Assembly: GCA_029204225.1 (NCBI GenBank)
Contig: MU832660.1
Span: forward strand, 1-64,000
Length of the DNA stretch: 64,000 bases
Direction: 5' to 3'
Origin: Diphasiastrum complanatum
Lineage: Eukaryota > Streptophyta > Lycopodiopsida > Lycopodiales > Lycopodiaceae
The position numbers were made by a program, and so were the translations under genes. The notes beneath the pieces were generated by a model. It had not been told where the DNA came from. It did no database searches and saw only the letters and a list, made by a program, of their open reading frames with translations. Positions 30,201 through 42,813 of this stretch are shown here, in pieces; positions within the stretch are counted from its first letter, which is position 1, and the number at the start of each line of letters is the position of its first letter.

Positions 30201-31085
30201 AATAGTACCAGATGGCAAAAAGACTGTTAAATACAAATGGATCTATAAGTACAAGTATGGAGCTGAGGCAAGGTATCACGATATAAAGCAAGGTTGGTAG
30301 CTAAAGGATTCTCTCAAGAATATGGCATGGACTATACCGAAACCTTCTCTTCAATTGTAAAGCATACCTTTGTACACTTATTGATCACATATGCAAGAGC
30401 ATACAACCTAAAGATCCACGATAAGACTACATTCCTACATGGAGAACTCTAAGAGGAACTCTATATGGATCAGCCACCGGATTTCAAATGTGAATCATTC
30501 TCTAATTATGCATGCAGGATGCACAAGAGCATCTACGGACTGAAACAGTCCGCCAGACAATGGTATAAGTAAGAGGATCATGCTCTAAGATCTTTAGGCT
30601 TCCAACCTTTGATAGCAAACTATAATGTCTATGTAAAGGTTATGCATGGATATATCTATATAATATGTGTCTACATAGATGACACGCTCATCCTATCAAG
30701 GAGCGATGACTTGATTGCACAAGTGAAGGAAAATATCTCCAAATACTTTGAGATATCAGACCTAGGTGAAGCACAATGCTACCTAGGATTGGAAATCGAT
30801 CAAGACCTTGAGAACAACAAATTGTATTTGCACCAATCGAGGTATACTTAAAGGATCATTGATGACTTTCAGATGACTTAAAGTAAAGGAGTAACACTCT
30901 GATGGTCACAGGCATAAAACTGACCAATGCAGATTGTCTGAAGAACGACGAAGAGAGCAAATCAATGCTCAACAAGCCTTATAGAAGGCTGATAGGTTTG
31001 TTAATGTACCTAGCAGACAACACAAGACCGGACAATGCATATGCAGTATTCAGATTGAGTCAGTTCAACATCAGTAGTACCAACA

Positions 31086-31735
31086 TGTGAAAGATTTCAG
31101 ATCCTTAAAATCCAATCTACTTGAATGATCTTTGGTTAGAAAGAGAAATACACTACCAATTTCACCAATGTAGAAAAATCAGCATCTACACACAATTTGA
31201 GATGCAAATACTAATAGAACTTGATCAAACTTGAATGAAATAATTATGTACTGTTGCTGTCCGTACAAAACCAGCAAGCTACTGTATTTCACACGTGTGG
31301 ATCCAAAAATAGCAAATATAGATCATTCTACGCATAGAATTGCAAGCAATCACCAAGATAGTGCACCAATGGATAGTAGAACCCAAGAGAACCATGTATA
31401 AGCATGAAATGAGATAGAGAAGAGAGAAGATGACTCTCTCCACGAGTTACATCCTTTTATAGCAGGTCCAAACCCTATTTGGCCACTTGGCTTTCCCACC
31501 AAAATGCTAACCCTACCAATTTTGGGTCTAGATTCAATGTACCCAACTTATTCAAATTGAATCTACTCAAACTCGCATTCTATCTTTCCCACACTTTCAA
31601 AAAGTGTTTATTCAAATGAAATTTAGACTAATGAACTTTGAAAAGTCAACCTCTAAGTCTAAAACAAGTTTTGGCCTCAATATGTCAAATATGAAAATAT
31701 TGCAAAATGTGATGAAACTAGTTGAATCTTTCACA
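31086..31735 (-). repeat. 3-prime LTR of copia element 2
   Basis: 650 bp with TG...CA ends. Carries the same TATA box as the 5-prime LTR (minus-strand CTATAAAAGG at about 31453-31462). Confidence 0.95.
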
Positions 31736-31739
31736 CTCC

Positions 31740-32325
31740 CTCTTCAACTAGTTTTAGCATAGACTTTGATAATACTCCAAGTGAAGTCCTATGCTTCATG
31801 AACAAGTCTTTTCCCAATGCTTTGGTGAAGATATCAGCTACACATTCCCTTGAAGACACATGTTGAAGCTCCACCTCCTTTGCAATGACTTGCTCCCTCA
31901 CAAAATGATATTGTATCTCAATATGCTTGCTCCTAGCATGAAAGATAGGATTGGATGCCATTCTTTGGGCTGATTGATTGTCACAAAAGATGATTGGGCT
32001 CTCTGAAAAATCCAGCAAGTGAAGATCCTTGATCATCCTTTTGATCCATACCATCTCCTTTGTGCAATGTGTAAGAGCTTTGTACTCGGCCTCACTAGAT
32101 GACAATGAGTGTAGTGGCTTGTTTCTTTGACATCCATGATATAGCTCCATCACCTATGAAAATACAATAAGAACTAATGGATATCCTATCCATTACATCT
32201 CCAGCATAGTCCAAATCTGAAAATCCAAAAAGATTAGGTGATGATCCCTCATACAATATGCCAAAATCTCGAGTTCCAATGATGTACCTCAAAACTCGCT
32301 TTCCTAGCTTCCAATGCTCCTAGCA
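31740..32325 (-). pseudogene. RNase H of copia element 2
   Basis: Starts at HWKLGKRVLRYIIGTRDFGI (from 32325), then FSDLDYAGD, ISWMSKKQ, and in the next frame SSSEAEYKALTHCTKEMVWI, FCDNQSAQRMASN, HIEIQYHFVREQV and VADIFTKALGKD. One frameshift occurs near 32130. Catalytic Asp/Glu/Asp positions are visible. The junction with foreign sequence lies just before HWK. Confidence 0.9.
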
Positions 32326-33401
32326 TAGTTCATAAGAATAATCTTCTTCCTAAGAATAGATCTCCTTTCAATGATCATGTAATGCTCAAAATAGAAACAA
32401 CCATAATTGATATAGAGAATAGTGTCCACTTGGGATGCTTCACTATTTCTTACATCAATTTTACATGTAAAAATGTGACTAGAACATGAAGAATCAAATA
32501 GAATGTAAATGAAATGATTCCACCATGCTTCCAACTCTGAAATCTCTGGAAAAATACAGCAAACAAACAATAAATGTGAGTGATCAACTTTTGCTTGCAT
32601 GTCTCCTCCTCCTTTGTCCTTTATTGCCTTGTATCCACCATGATACTCCATGAATGAGCCTCCATCTTCATCTTGCCACAAGAAACCATCAAACCTTGGA
32701 AATACATGAGTAGGTGAGTACATTAATGATGCAAATCCAGCACCACATGACTCCATAAACCAAGTAGTTTGCACTAGTCCATCTTCAAGATCTACTTGAC
32801 ACAAGAAAATGACCATGAATTCACCAAAAATTGACAATCTCCAAGTATTGGCACCAAGTAGCTCAACACTTGAGAACTTAGCCATGGATGAGTGACATAA
32901 TGAGCCTCCAATAGCTTCATTTCCATCAGCAAAATCATCCAAGAATTCTAGTACAAATCCAACATCAAAACAATGCTCACCAATGTAGCTAGTTTTACCA
33001 TATCTTGACAATTTGCACACATCCACATGAAATTGCTCAAACATGAGATAGAACAAGTAAAGTAAACTTGAACAACACTTCCTTGCTGCTCCTTTTACCT
33101 TACTTGAGTCTTCAATATGCTGCAAAAACAGATCCATAACACCTTTGACAATTACCTCTCCTTTGATGCTCTTGACTAGCTCCAAATTGCCAACTTCCCT
33201 TTTGACTAGTTGAAGCGCTTTGAGATCAATTTCTTGATCTTCAACTTGACCATCAAAGTCATTGAAAAAACTTTGTTTTCCAGATCCATTACTTGATTTT
33301 ACAGCAAGATAACATCCATCCACTTGCATAGCTCCATGTACACAAGAAGATCCTCCAAAAGATATTCCACTCTTCATAAGAGATCGATACTCAAGATCCA
33401 T
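32304..33401 (-). CDS. 365-codon ORF occupying the RT position of copia element 2
   Basis: The first residues MDLEYRSLMKSG are the true start of copia RT. From about 33365 to 32326 the frame stays open for about 345 codons but shows no RT blocks (no KARLVAKG, QMDVKTAFL or YVDD). It reads, for example, GGSSCVHGAMQVDGCYLAVK, then acidic and Phe/Trp-rich sequence, and ends out of frame with RNase H. No known domain was recognised. It is either a captured host or element sequence or neutral filler that happens to be open. It is separated from the integrase frame by a TGA where Trp is expected. Confidence 0.5.
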   Translation of the reverse strand: MDLEYRSLMKSGISFGGSSCVHGAMQVDGCYLAVKSSNGSGKQSFFNDFDGQVEDQEIDLKALQLVKREVGNLELVKSIKGEVIVKGVMDLFLQHIEDSSKVKGAARKCCSSLLYLFYLMFEQFHVDVCKLSRYGKTSYIGEHCFDVGFVLEFLDDFADGNEAIGGSLCHSSMAKFSSVELLGANTWRLSIFGEFMVIFLCQVDLEDGLVQTTWFMESCGAGFASLMYSPTHVFPRFDGFLWQDEDGGSFMEYHGGYKAIKDKGGGDMQAKVDHSHLLFVCCIFPEISELEAWWNHFIYILFDSSCSSHIFTCKIDVRNSEASQVDTILYINYGCFYFEHYMIIERRSILRKKIILMNYARSIGS

Positions 33402-33410
33402 TGGTTGGAT

Positions 33411-35846
33411 TCACTCCTCTTCTTTCCTTGCTTGATCTACACTTGTAGGCTCATCCAAAGAGGTTAGGAAAGCAACATAATTTCCAGAAACTACTTGCTT
33501 ACCCTTTTGATCATATGTGAGCCTTGAAGGTACTTGTCTTTCTCTTGATGTTCTCCTTGGCTTTTGACTTGATGAAGGTCCATCATCACCACCATCCAAA
33601 GTAGGATCCTTCTCATCAACATCAAGAATGTTAGATCCATCTATTTTACCATCAATCATGCTTGAAGACACCTTTGGAATGTTTCCCTCATCAAAAATGA
33701 CATCTCTACCAGCAATCACTTTGTTAGTAGAAGGAATGTAAACCTTGTAGGCTTTACTCACCTCACTATATCCAACAAAGATACCTCTTCTTGAAGATGG
33801 ATCCTCCTTGGTTCTATCATCAAGAGTAATGTTGACATAGCATGTGCATCCAAAGGTTCTTAGAAAGTTGACACTCGGCCTCCTCTTGAATAGCATCTCA
33901 AAAGGTGTCCTTCCATCCAAAATAGCACTCGGCTACCTATTGCACAAGAAATTGGCACACAACAAAGCTTGATCCCAAAATGGTTTGTCAAGATTAGCAC
34001 TTAACCTCATAGCTTTAGCACTTTCACATAAAGTCCTATTCTTCCTTTCAGCCACTCCATTTTGTTGTGGCGTCCTTGATGTTGTATACTCCCTCTTGAT
34101 CCCATGCTCATCACAAAAGGCCTTGAACTTGTTAGATATGTACTCACCACCATTGTCACCTCTCAAGCACTTGATCTTTGTGGAAAATTGGTTCTCCCTT
34201 GCATTCTTGAACTTGACAAAGACATCATACACTTCATCCTTGCTCTTTAGTAGATAGATCCAACAAAATCTACTAAAATCATCAATGAATGTTACATACA
34301 TCTTAGCTCCACTATTGCTAATTGTAGTAAATCCATGAATATCCGAATGTACAAGTTGAAAAGGCTTTGTAGATCTAGAAATAGATCTAGTATAAGGTAG
34401 TCTATGTGACTTAGACAAAGCACAAGACTCACAAACATGCTTGTCATTACTTAAGGAACTTGGAAGACCAATCACAACCTTCTTCCTTGCCATTACCTCC
34501 AATGACTTGAAGTTGAGGTGTCCCATCCTTTTGTGCCAAACCTCTTGAATAGAAATTTGCTCCCTTGCAGCACATCCAACTTGGTTAGCAATAACACAAG
34601 CATGAAGTTTGAACAACTTCCCTTGCCTTTTACCTTTTCCAATCAAGACATCCTTCCTTTTGATCAAACAAGCATCTCCATCAAACTCCACCTTGAGGCC
34701 CTTACTTAGCATTTGACTCACACTAAGCAAATTCTTGGTAATAGATGGAATAAACAAGACATCCTCCAAATGAACATTCCTATTTGTAGAGAGAGAAATA
34801 GGAATTGTGCCAATCCCTTTGATTGCACACTCACCATCATTGGCCGTGTAGATCACCCTCTTGTCATCTCCATATGCCAACAAAGAAGTGAAGTACTCTT
34901 TGTGAAAGGTCATGTGTGAAATTGCTCCACTATCAATCCACCAAGGATCTAGATCTCCATCATTAGCAAGCATACATGAAGACATCACAAAAGCATCATC
35001 TTTTGCATCTTGCACATCCAAACCATCCTCATCAAGAGTAAGATTACCTTGCTTGTCTCCTTGATCTCTCTTCTTCTTGTAGCACTCACTTGCAAAGTGT
35101 CCTTTGATGCCACAATAGAAGCACTTGAGCTTTGATCTATCCTTCTTTTTGCCACTTGAAGAAGCATCCACTTGATCTTGCCCTTTAGACCACTTGCTTT
35201 TGGTTTTGCACTTGAATTTGCCCTTTGTGAACATAGCATCCTCTTGAAGTGTCGATGTAGATCCACCTCTTGCTTGAAGCCTATATTCCTCATTGATCAA
35301 GATCTCTTGAAGATCCATCAAACTTGGCAAAGTCTTTTGAATAGCAATACTTTGAACAATGTTAGCATGAGCATCCAACAAGCCATTAAGAATCATTTGA
35401 ATAAGCTCTCCTTCCTTAATGCTTTCATCTATGCAAGCTAACTCATCATTCAATGCTTTCATTCTCAAAACAAAAGTACTTGGACTTTCTTCATTCTTTT
35501 GCAAGCAAGAAAAGATTTGCCTTCTTAGAGTCAACACTCTAGAAGTAGACTTGGATTCATAAAGCTTATTCAATGAATTCCAAGCTTCCAAAGAGGATGT
35601 GCACTTACCAACTTCCTTGAGAAGTTCATTGGTAACATTCATCTTTATCATGTGTAGAGCCTTCTTGGCCCTCTTGTCATACCTCAATTGATCTTGTTGT
35701 GTTGCTAGTCTCTCCTCCAAACCTACAACAATATCCAAAACATCATTCATCTCAAGAAGTGACTCCATCCTCACTTTCCATAATGAATAGTTACTTGAGG
35801 TAAGCCTATCATTGGCTTCCAACATGACTCCAATTGAGGTTGCCAT
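33411..35846 (-). CDS. Gag-protease-integrase polyprotein of copia element 2
   Basis: Frame 35846-33933 (637 codons) begins MATSIGVMLEANDRL, a typical gag start. CCHC knuckle CFYCGIKGHFASEC at 242-255; protease WIDSGAISHM with Asp305; integrase zinc residues His438, His443, Cys472 and Cys475; catalytic Asp502, Asp564 and Glu600 (35 residues between the last two, as expected). A TAG after residue 637 separates the integrase tail, which continues 33920-33411 (DGRTPFEMLFKRRPSVNFLR, FVGYSEVSKAYKVY, SRDVIFDE-like) to a TGA before the RT start. Apart from these two stops the protein looks intact, so gag, protease and integrase may have been functional when the element inserted. Confidence 0.9.
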
Positions 35847-36446
35847 GTAGCAATGACCTGATCTTCTCTTTCAACCTGTTTCAATGCACAAAGCACTCCT
35901 TTGAACAACAACAAATGCTTTCAAAAGAAATCACCAAGATTTGAAACTATCTCACAAATTCTCTTCTAGCACTTATCCAAGCAAATCAACACATAGAATC
36001 ATGGAATCTTGATCAACCTATGATCTATCCTCAATCTAATGACTTTTACCACTTCCTAAGATTGAAACGCACTCAAATGAAGTCCAGCAACCTCACTATC
36101 TAGAGATCCAATCAAAATTAGGGTTTTGACAAAATCACAAAAAATTGACTATTCCAAATCTACATGCAAATGCTGAAAATTTGATATGCAATCTATAAGC
36201 CACCACTTAGGCTAAACCAATGATCCAAAAATCGGCCAAATCCAGCATGTGAATTCAAAAAATGGAATTGAACAAGTATATTGACATATTTAGTGTTTTG
36301 ATCTACAAAAGATCCAATCTACAAAAGCAAAAAATCCGATTTTGGTATAGAATCCTCTCTAGCATGCTCTAGACTTGATATCTTCACCAAATCATTGATA
36401 GATCTGATTTCCTCCTTCATAACCTGAAACACAAGCTCTGATACCA

Positions 36447-37096
36447 TGTGAAAAATTTCAGATCCTTAAGATCCAATCTACTTGAATGATCTTTGGTTAG
36501 AAAGAGAAATACACTACCAATTTCACCAATGTAGAAAAATCAGCATCTACACACAATTTGAGATGCAAACACTAATAGAACTTGATCAAACTTGAATGAA
36601 ATGATTATGTACTATTGCTATCCGTACAAAACCAGCAAGCTACTGTATTTCACACGTGTGGATCCAAAAATAGCAAATATAGATCATTCTACACATAGAA
36701 TTGCAAGCAATCACCAAGATAGTGCACCAATGGATAGTAGAACCCAAGAGAACCATGTATAAGCATGAAATGAGATAGAGAAGAGAGAAGATGACTCTCT
36801 CTACGAGTTACATCCTTTTATAGCAGGTCCAAACCCTATTTGGCCACTTGGCTTTCCCACCAAAATGCTAACCCTACCAATTTTGGGTCTAGATTCAATG
36901 TACCCAACTTATTCAAATTGAATCTACTCAAACTCGCATTCTATCTTTCCCACACTTTCAAAAAGTGTTTATTCAAATGAAATCTAGACTAATGAACTTT
37001 GAAAAGTCAACCTCTAAGTCTAAAACAAGTTTTGGCCTCAATATGCCAAATATGAAAATATTGCAAAATGTGATGAAACTAGTTGAATCTTTCACA
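36447..37096 (-). repeat. 5-prime LTR of copia element 2
   Basis: 650 bp. The primer-binding site adjoins at 36433-36446. Confidence 0.95.
36814..36823 (-). promoter_or_regulatory. TATA box in the 5-prime LTR of copia element 2
   Basis: The minus strand reads CTATAAAAGG, a strong consensus TATA box, suitably placed to start the element transcript in the LTR. Confidence 0.7.
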
Positions 37097-37680
37097 CAAC
37101 ACACTAGAAGGTCGCCAAAAGAGTCTTACAATACCTGCAACAGATGAAGGATTACGGACTTTGCTATTCACGCGGATCGGGACTTCAAGTCAAGTCCTAT
37201 AGTGATGCAAGCTGGGCATCATTGAAGGACGATTGTAAGAGTGTTTCAGGAGGCTGCACCATAGCCGCAAATGCCGCAATTCTATGGGTAAGCAAGAAGC
37301 AAACGATCACATCACAATCATCCTGCAAAGTTGAGTATGTTGTTGTTGTGAAGATGGCCAATGAACTTACATGGTTGAGACAATTCATAGACGAACTGGG
37401 AGAAAGCACTAATGAGGCGTTGATCCTCTACATGGACAACAGCTCTGCCATACACCTAACAAAAGACCATGTGTTTCATTCAAGAATGAAGCACATTGCG
37501 ATCAAGTATCACTTGATCAAAGACATGGTTGAGATAGACCAGCTGAGAACTGTATTCATTCCGACTAAACAAATGGTTACTGATATATTCACCAAACCCT
37601 TAGACAAGGGATTGCTTAAAAGGCAAAGATCCAACTTAGGAATCACAAGACTACCATGCTTTGAGAGGGAGCTAAATAAA

Positions 37681-37890
37681 CATCACGTTTCTACTCAACA
37701 AAGCATTGCTAACTTGTGATGCAAAACCTATAGCGCAAAAAGCCAACAAACTTTGTCTGTAGAAATACACGAGAAACTGGCCACATGTAGAAACTGCAAT
37801 CGCACCGCAATAGTCCCGCATGGACTCGTAACCGAGTATAAGACAAAGCAGCCGACCACGACTGCACCGTAGAGCACTCGAGACCTTTAG
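37681..37890 (+). repeat. Dispersed repeat R1, copy 2
   Basis: Matches 17655-17870 inverted, with short indels. It lies between the RNase H of element 3 and the RT of element 4. Possibly an LTR/leader segment of one of these copia lineages. Confidence 0.6.
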
Positions 37891-37903
37891 CCTAGTAGTC
37901 AAG

Positions 37904-39150
37904 CATGTTTTGATCCGGCTATTACTCTCCTTTGCAGCTGCAGCAGTTCTCGAAGTCCATCAAATGGATGTCCAGACCACTTTCCTCAATAGGACCATTG
38001 AGGAGAAAATCTTTATGTCACAACAAGAAGGATATGAACTAAGGGGTAAGAAACACCTTGTGTGCAAAATTCACAAGGCACTCTATGGGCTGAAAAAGTC
38101 ACCCAGAGCCTGGTTCTAGAAAATCAATGCATTCCTTATTGAGAATGGTTTTATTCCAAACTCAGCAGATTCGAATGTCTACTTCAAATCTGTATCGAAT
38201 TTCTTCATTATCATCACTCTCTATGTGGATGATACACTATTATTCAGTAACAATCTGAATAAAAGATACGAAATGCATGCTAGCCAAGGAGTACAAAATG
38301 ACTAATATGGGTCCAGTCCACTATTGTCTTGAAATAAAAAAATTTCAAATTCGACCCAACAGGCTGATTTTTATCAGCCAGCAAAGGTATCTCACAAATG
38401 TGCTGAAAAAATATGGAATGGCCAACTGCAAACCAAGTCTCTTTCCACTCAACCCTGGACTGAAGCTGTCAAAAGAACAATCTCCGCAAATTGAGGCAGA
38501 AAAAGAGGAGATGAAGCAATATCCATTTCGCTCCATCATCGGCTCACTGATGTATGCAATGATATGCACTCGACCCGATCTTGCATATTCAATCAAATCA
38601 CTCAGCCAATTCTTATCAAATCTAGGCCTAGCCCATTGGAAAGCACTTACAAAGGTCATGAAGTACATCCAAGCAACCAAACATCTCAGCATATGCTATG
38701 GAGGCAGCCAATCTGCCAATATTCTAGAAGGATACAGATGCAGATTGGGTAGGGGACGTTGATACCAGAAGATCGACTTCTGGATTTGTATTTTTATACA
38801 ATCGAGGTCCAATCTCTTGGAACAGACGAAAGCAGACCTCAGTAGCACTATCATCAACCGAATCAAAATACATTGCTACCACGAATGCTACTAAGGAGGC
38901 AATTTGGCTGAGGCACCTGCTAGCAGAAATTGACCTTGCACAGTCACATCCAACAACCAACCTTCAGATTTCATTCACGAAGCAAACAAGTTGAGATCAA
39001 GTATCATTATTTAAGAGAAAAGTGCAAAGCAAGGAGGTATCATTAGTCTACTGCAAGACAGAATCAATGGCAGCAGATTACTTCACAAAGGCCCTATCAA
39101 AGGAGCATCATCTCTGATTCAACGACATGTTAAATATGAATATCAAAACT
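37904..39150 (+). pseudogene. Copia element 4: RT and RNase H, frameshifted
   Basis: RT: VLIRLLLSFAAAAVLEVHQM, DVQTTFLNRTIEEKIFMSQQ, HKALYGLKKSPRAW, then a TAG, and LYVDDTLLFS at about 38220. A frameshift near 38270 moves reading to 38277-38762 (MGPVHYCLEIKKF, FRSIIGSLMYAMICTRPDLA). RNase H continues from 38765 in another frame (STSGFVFLYNRGPISWNR, STESKYIATTNATKEAIWLR, AADYFTKALSKEH). Gag, protease and integrase are missing; the left edge abuts repeat R1. Confidence 0.9.
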
Positions 39151-39165
39151 TTCCAGGATCCACAT

Positions 39166-39800
39166 TAAGGAGGAGTATTGGATTTCAATGCTCAGTCTTA
39201 AATCCTTTTTATTAATGAGCACCCTGAAAAGCAAAAACAGAGATTTTTCTGACCCTTCACTAAATTATCTGGGCGTGTTCGACCTTGGATGAGATTGGAT
39301 CGGAATCTGGGCATATTCGACCCTGGATCGGATCATTTCTAATTTTTCTGGCCCCCAAAAATTTGGACCCTCCGCATAATTTTTGACCCAGTGTATATTT
39401 CTTGACCCTTTGTATACAATCCGACCCTATGTAATTTTGCAATACTGTCGGTTAGAAATCCAACCCAACGACTTTACATTGATGTCTGCCAACTTTGTAC
39501 ATGCATTTGTGGCATAAAGGCGGTTGTAATAACTATAGGAAATTCAGTTCTAGATATTTTTAGTATATCAAATTTAGAATCTTCATTAGAAAACTTATTC
39601 TGATATTCCAAGTCTGATGATTCATTAATCTATATCAGCGTTATCACGCTCAACAAGTTTATCAGAGTGCAATTTGTCCTACTGCTGTTATTGTTCTATT
39701 GCGCATTTGTATGAATCCTTCGTTTGAATTATTTTGCTGCTAATTGGGGCGCTTCCGATCCACGCATCTAGCTCGCTCCCAGCTTCCGCTCATACCCATT
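39166..39800 (+). repeat. Polypurine tract and probable 3-prime LTR of copia element 4
   Basis: Purine tract AAGGAGGAG (39167-39175) is followed by TATTGGATTTCAATGC, a decayed TGTTGG start. Inside lie repeated GACCCT words (39250-39430). The right end was not fixed; DNA-transposon copy B begins near 39812. Confidence 0.5.
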
Positions 39801-39811
39801 GATTTCCGACA

Positions 39812-42800
39812 CATTTTAGAATTTAGAACTCCTCTAATGAGTACAAGCATAGAGATTATTGAAGTCGAATTATGATTGGAATGGAGAACTTGTGATGAAT
39901 TGTTAACACCTACAAATATTGTACACCTTTATTTCAAATAGTTTGATTGTAGCAAAATTGCTTCTTGGATTGTGTACATTTCAAACTTTTTTTATGAAAG
40001 TTTGATTTTTCACACAAAATTGTTTGTATCATTCATAGCTTTTATTTATGCAATGTTCATACATGTACATTGATTAGAGGAATTGGCAATATAGCTCAGA
40101 AATATGAATCCTCTTGGTCTCTTATTGGAGCAACATGTGTTTTTGTCGCATCCTTACAAATTCTTATATAGTATAAACGAGAATGGTTAGTGTTTGCTCC
40201 ATATGAAACATTGTACATACATTTTAATGTATATACTTTGAAATGTGTTGCATTTTTTGGCACAATTGGCTTGTTTCCACCCGTGTGATAGTGCAATAGT
40301 GCTAGCATAGTTTGTTGGTGAAAAATCCAATATAGGATAGCATGGTCCTCTCTCAAAACCTGGCAAAGACAAAAATATTGCAATATTGTTACTAGAATCA
40401 TCATAAATAAATCTCACGTTGTTATACTTAATGACAATTTACAAACATTTGATAGACTTCAATTTAGACATACTTGGAATGTGCTAACCATCGTATTGCA
40501 TTCTCCGATTGAACGTTAAATGCCAAAACATCTATAATTTATGTATTGTGTAATGCTCCATTCATGAAACTTATAGTTACTTGTTCCAACTTTTGCCCCT
40601 TATAATTCTGAACTCATCAAGTTTAATGATCGATCAATTTTCCATTGACTTCATCATCATATATATTTTGATATTTAATCTTGTATGCCATGTCAAAAGA
40701 GTGAGTTTTGAGGACCTTGAATAGATCTACCATGACTTACATGCATGAGAGGTTGCACACTATCAAATTACTCTTGATCAACTCGGATCTTGATGAGCTA
40801 TCAAACACAATTTGAATCTAGGCAAGAGCTCTTGTACACAAAAGGAAATCATCATTCAAAGTCAAGCAAGTTTCATGCATATCCTTGGAAAAACTAAGTA
40901 AATCTCATTATGAAAGAGCCAAACAAGCACCTAGCTCTCGGGTAGAGAGAGAAAACAACCAAGCTCTCTGGTAGAGAGATAATAGACCAAAAGTTTGCAA
41001 GACAAGAACTTGATTAACTCTCAAAATTCAAAAAGTACAATGAAACTCCACATCCATATAGTGGTAGCTCAAGCTCCTACTCAATTAGGCATGTAGTAAC
41101 CTCTAAAAGTGATTGGATCCATGATTTGCACCTCATAATTTAATTGGACCTCAAAAAGTCAATGTGGTGAGGATTTTGACCTATGGTGCACTACTTGCCA
41201 ATTTGCATCCCTACAATCTAGGACGTGCCCACACCTCATAGGACTCAAGATGGATGTCTTGCCTATCCTAGACATGCATTGTGATTTGAGTCATGAGTGG
41301 ATTTTGGCCCAACCTCATGATGACACTTGGCATGCTTCTACATGACTAGCTCTTGTCTAGTTTCACATTACTTTGAAAAACAAGCTATTCTAAAACATGA
41401 ATTAGCTAATGCAACTACTACTCACACGTGGGAACATGCTCCACACATGTGTGATTTACATATGTACATCAAAATGTAAAATTATCAAGCTAAATCTTGC
41501 ATAATTTTCACATGCCACAACTTTGTTTATATCTAAAAATGACTTGTTGGACTCATTATATTATGAATTTTCCACTCTCACAAATTGTTCACCTATAAGT
41601 TAAGTAGTGCCATCCCTTAGATCCCCTAGTCATGACTACATCTTGCCTTTCTAATTTGAAATGGATGAGGAAGGGTTAACTCTTTTATTTTCACATGTTC
41701 AAAGGCCTCTCCTACAAATTTCAACATAATAGTGTATGCCCTATGACTAATTCCAGAATGATCACATGCACCCAACACAATTGTCGCATCTCAAAATGGT
41801 CTCTGGAGGCTAACTACATGCCATAATCAACTTAATCAAATTCAAATATCACATGAAAACATACCTACAATTTGAAAAGCTTAAAATCAATATTGTACTT
41901 GAAGACAGATCATCTGCATTGTTTTTAGGAGATCATTTATGTTTTTTTTTTTTTTTGAGAAGTTTGAATTTAGAAACAATATTCATGCTTCTTCTTTTAA
42001 ATTCCCAATAGCTTTCAACATACCTTTACTTTTAAGCTCTATAACAATAATTCTCAATGTTGATGTATTACAATTGAATGATGTCATATTTTTGTGTATT
42101 CGATTTTATAGATTTTTTTTGAAGTACATCTTCTCATTATTTGTTTACATCTATAAATACTCCTAAATTGTGTTCGCTTCATTGCTTCATGCATCTTAGA
42201 TAAACTTAACCTTTGGCAATGCCCCAACAACCCGCATTGCAAACAAATTCTAAGAATTAACTAGGAGTTTGAAAATCTAGAAATGATCTTTGTAGTTGGA
42301 TCTATGAGATAAATTGATCTAACTATCCAAATATCAAAATGTCTACAGTTCTTTTCTCCAAGTTCTATCTTATGTGCTTCAATGCTCTCGAAAACTTAGG
42401 AATTTTTTTGATAAAATGGAACACTTTTCCATTTTTTGTTTAACAAGCTAAAAGATATAAACACAAAAATTTAGTAACAGCAGTGGATGCTTTATAAATT
42501 ACCTTCAAAGGTTTTCAAAAAAATTAGAAGAGAACACCATAATCAATCAATTCTTTTTTTTCCCAATAGCAATATGGCAAAATCAAATCCTATTTATTGA
42601 AAACACAAAAATCAAAGCTTCTTGACGTTTCATGCTTGTTTCATTAACTATAATTATTACATTGTGTGAGCTAACCACACAAAATGAGCGGCATTTCCAA
42701 ATTTGAATCAAGCATACAAGCATGGATATGATAAGAGAGCTAAAAGAGCTCTACACATGATTAAGATGAATGTTACCAATGAGTAGGAGTTCTCAATATC

Positions 42801-42813
42801 AAAAAGACCCTTT
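39812..42813 (-). mobile_element. DNA-transposon-like copy B with inverted terminal repeats
   Basis: The left end (about 39812-39843, GAACTCCTCTAATGAG) and the right end (42785-42813, inverse of 6278-6306) face inward. A subterminal block at 42684-42720 (AATGAGCGGCATTTCCAAAT) recurs at 3624-3662. Between them the minus strand holds FNVQSENAIRWLAHSKYV (about 40530-40480) and VLREDHAILYWIF in 40096-40404. Both match the corresponding blocks of the gene at 7130-9420. Most of the gene is lost and an LTR-like sequence occupies about 40690-41591. No clean target duplication was seen. Confidence 0.5.
40690..41591 (-). repeat. LTR-like insertion within copy B
   Basis: On the minus strand it begins GTGAACAATTTGTGAGAG, similar to the LTR start at 29326. 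It contains the inverse of the 29385-29415 segment (ACATGCTCCACACATGTGTG) and CTCTCGGGTAGAGAGAG words shared with 53780-53960. A solo LTR is likely. Confidence 0.45.

Larger units (their letters stand above)
31086..37096 (-). mobile_element. Copia element 2, nested, with RT replaced by foreign sequence
   Basis: Complete LTR element on the minus strand with exact target duplication CAACA. LTRs are 31086-31735 and 36447-37096 (650 bp each), with about ten mismatches by eye, nearly all transitions. The primer-binding site at 36433-36446 reads TGGTATCAGAGCTT on the minus strand (initiator-Met tRNA). A purine tract GAAGAGGGAG abuts the 3-prime LTR. Internal order: gag, CCHC, protease, integrase, first RT residues, then about 1.05 kb of unrelated sequence, then RNase H. 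The RT palm with YVDD is wholly absent, so reverse transcription must come from another element. Confidence 0.95.
30202..37660 (+). pseudogene. Copia element 3: RT and RNase H, split by nested element 2
   Basis: RT part 30202-31085: VPDGKKTVKYKWIYKYKYGA, MHKSIYGLKQSARQWYK, and catalytic VYIDDTLILS at about 30670. Stops are frequent after 30850. At 31085 element 2 is inserted, duplicating CAACA (31081-31085 and 37097-37101). RNase H resumes at 37102: YSDASWASLKDDCKSVSGG, WVSKKQTITSQSSCKVEY, HIAIKYHLIKDMV and TDIFTKPLD, open to about 37717. The RNase H half is one clean frame of 191 codons, better preserved than the RT half. No gag or integrase of this element was found; its left side is cut by the truncated LTR at 30200. 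Confidence 0.9.

Noticed and set aside
32304-33401. 365-codon ORF as an RT domain
   Set aside because: Apart from the first dozen residues none of the copia RT blocks is present.
41939-42166. 75-codon plus-strand ORF
   Set aside because: Begins in a T/A homopolymer run, hydrophobic low-complexity reading with no motif.
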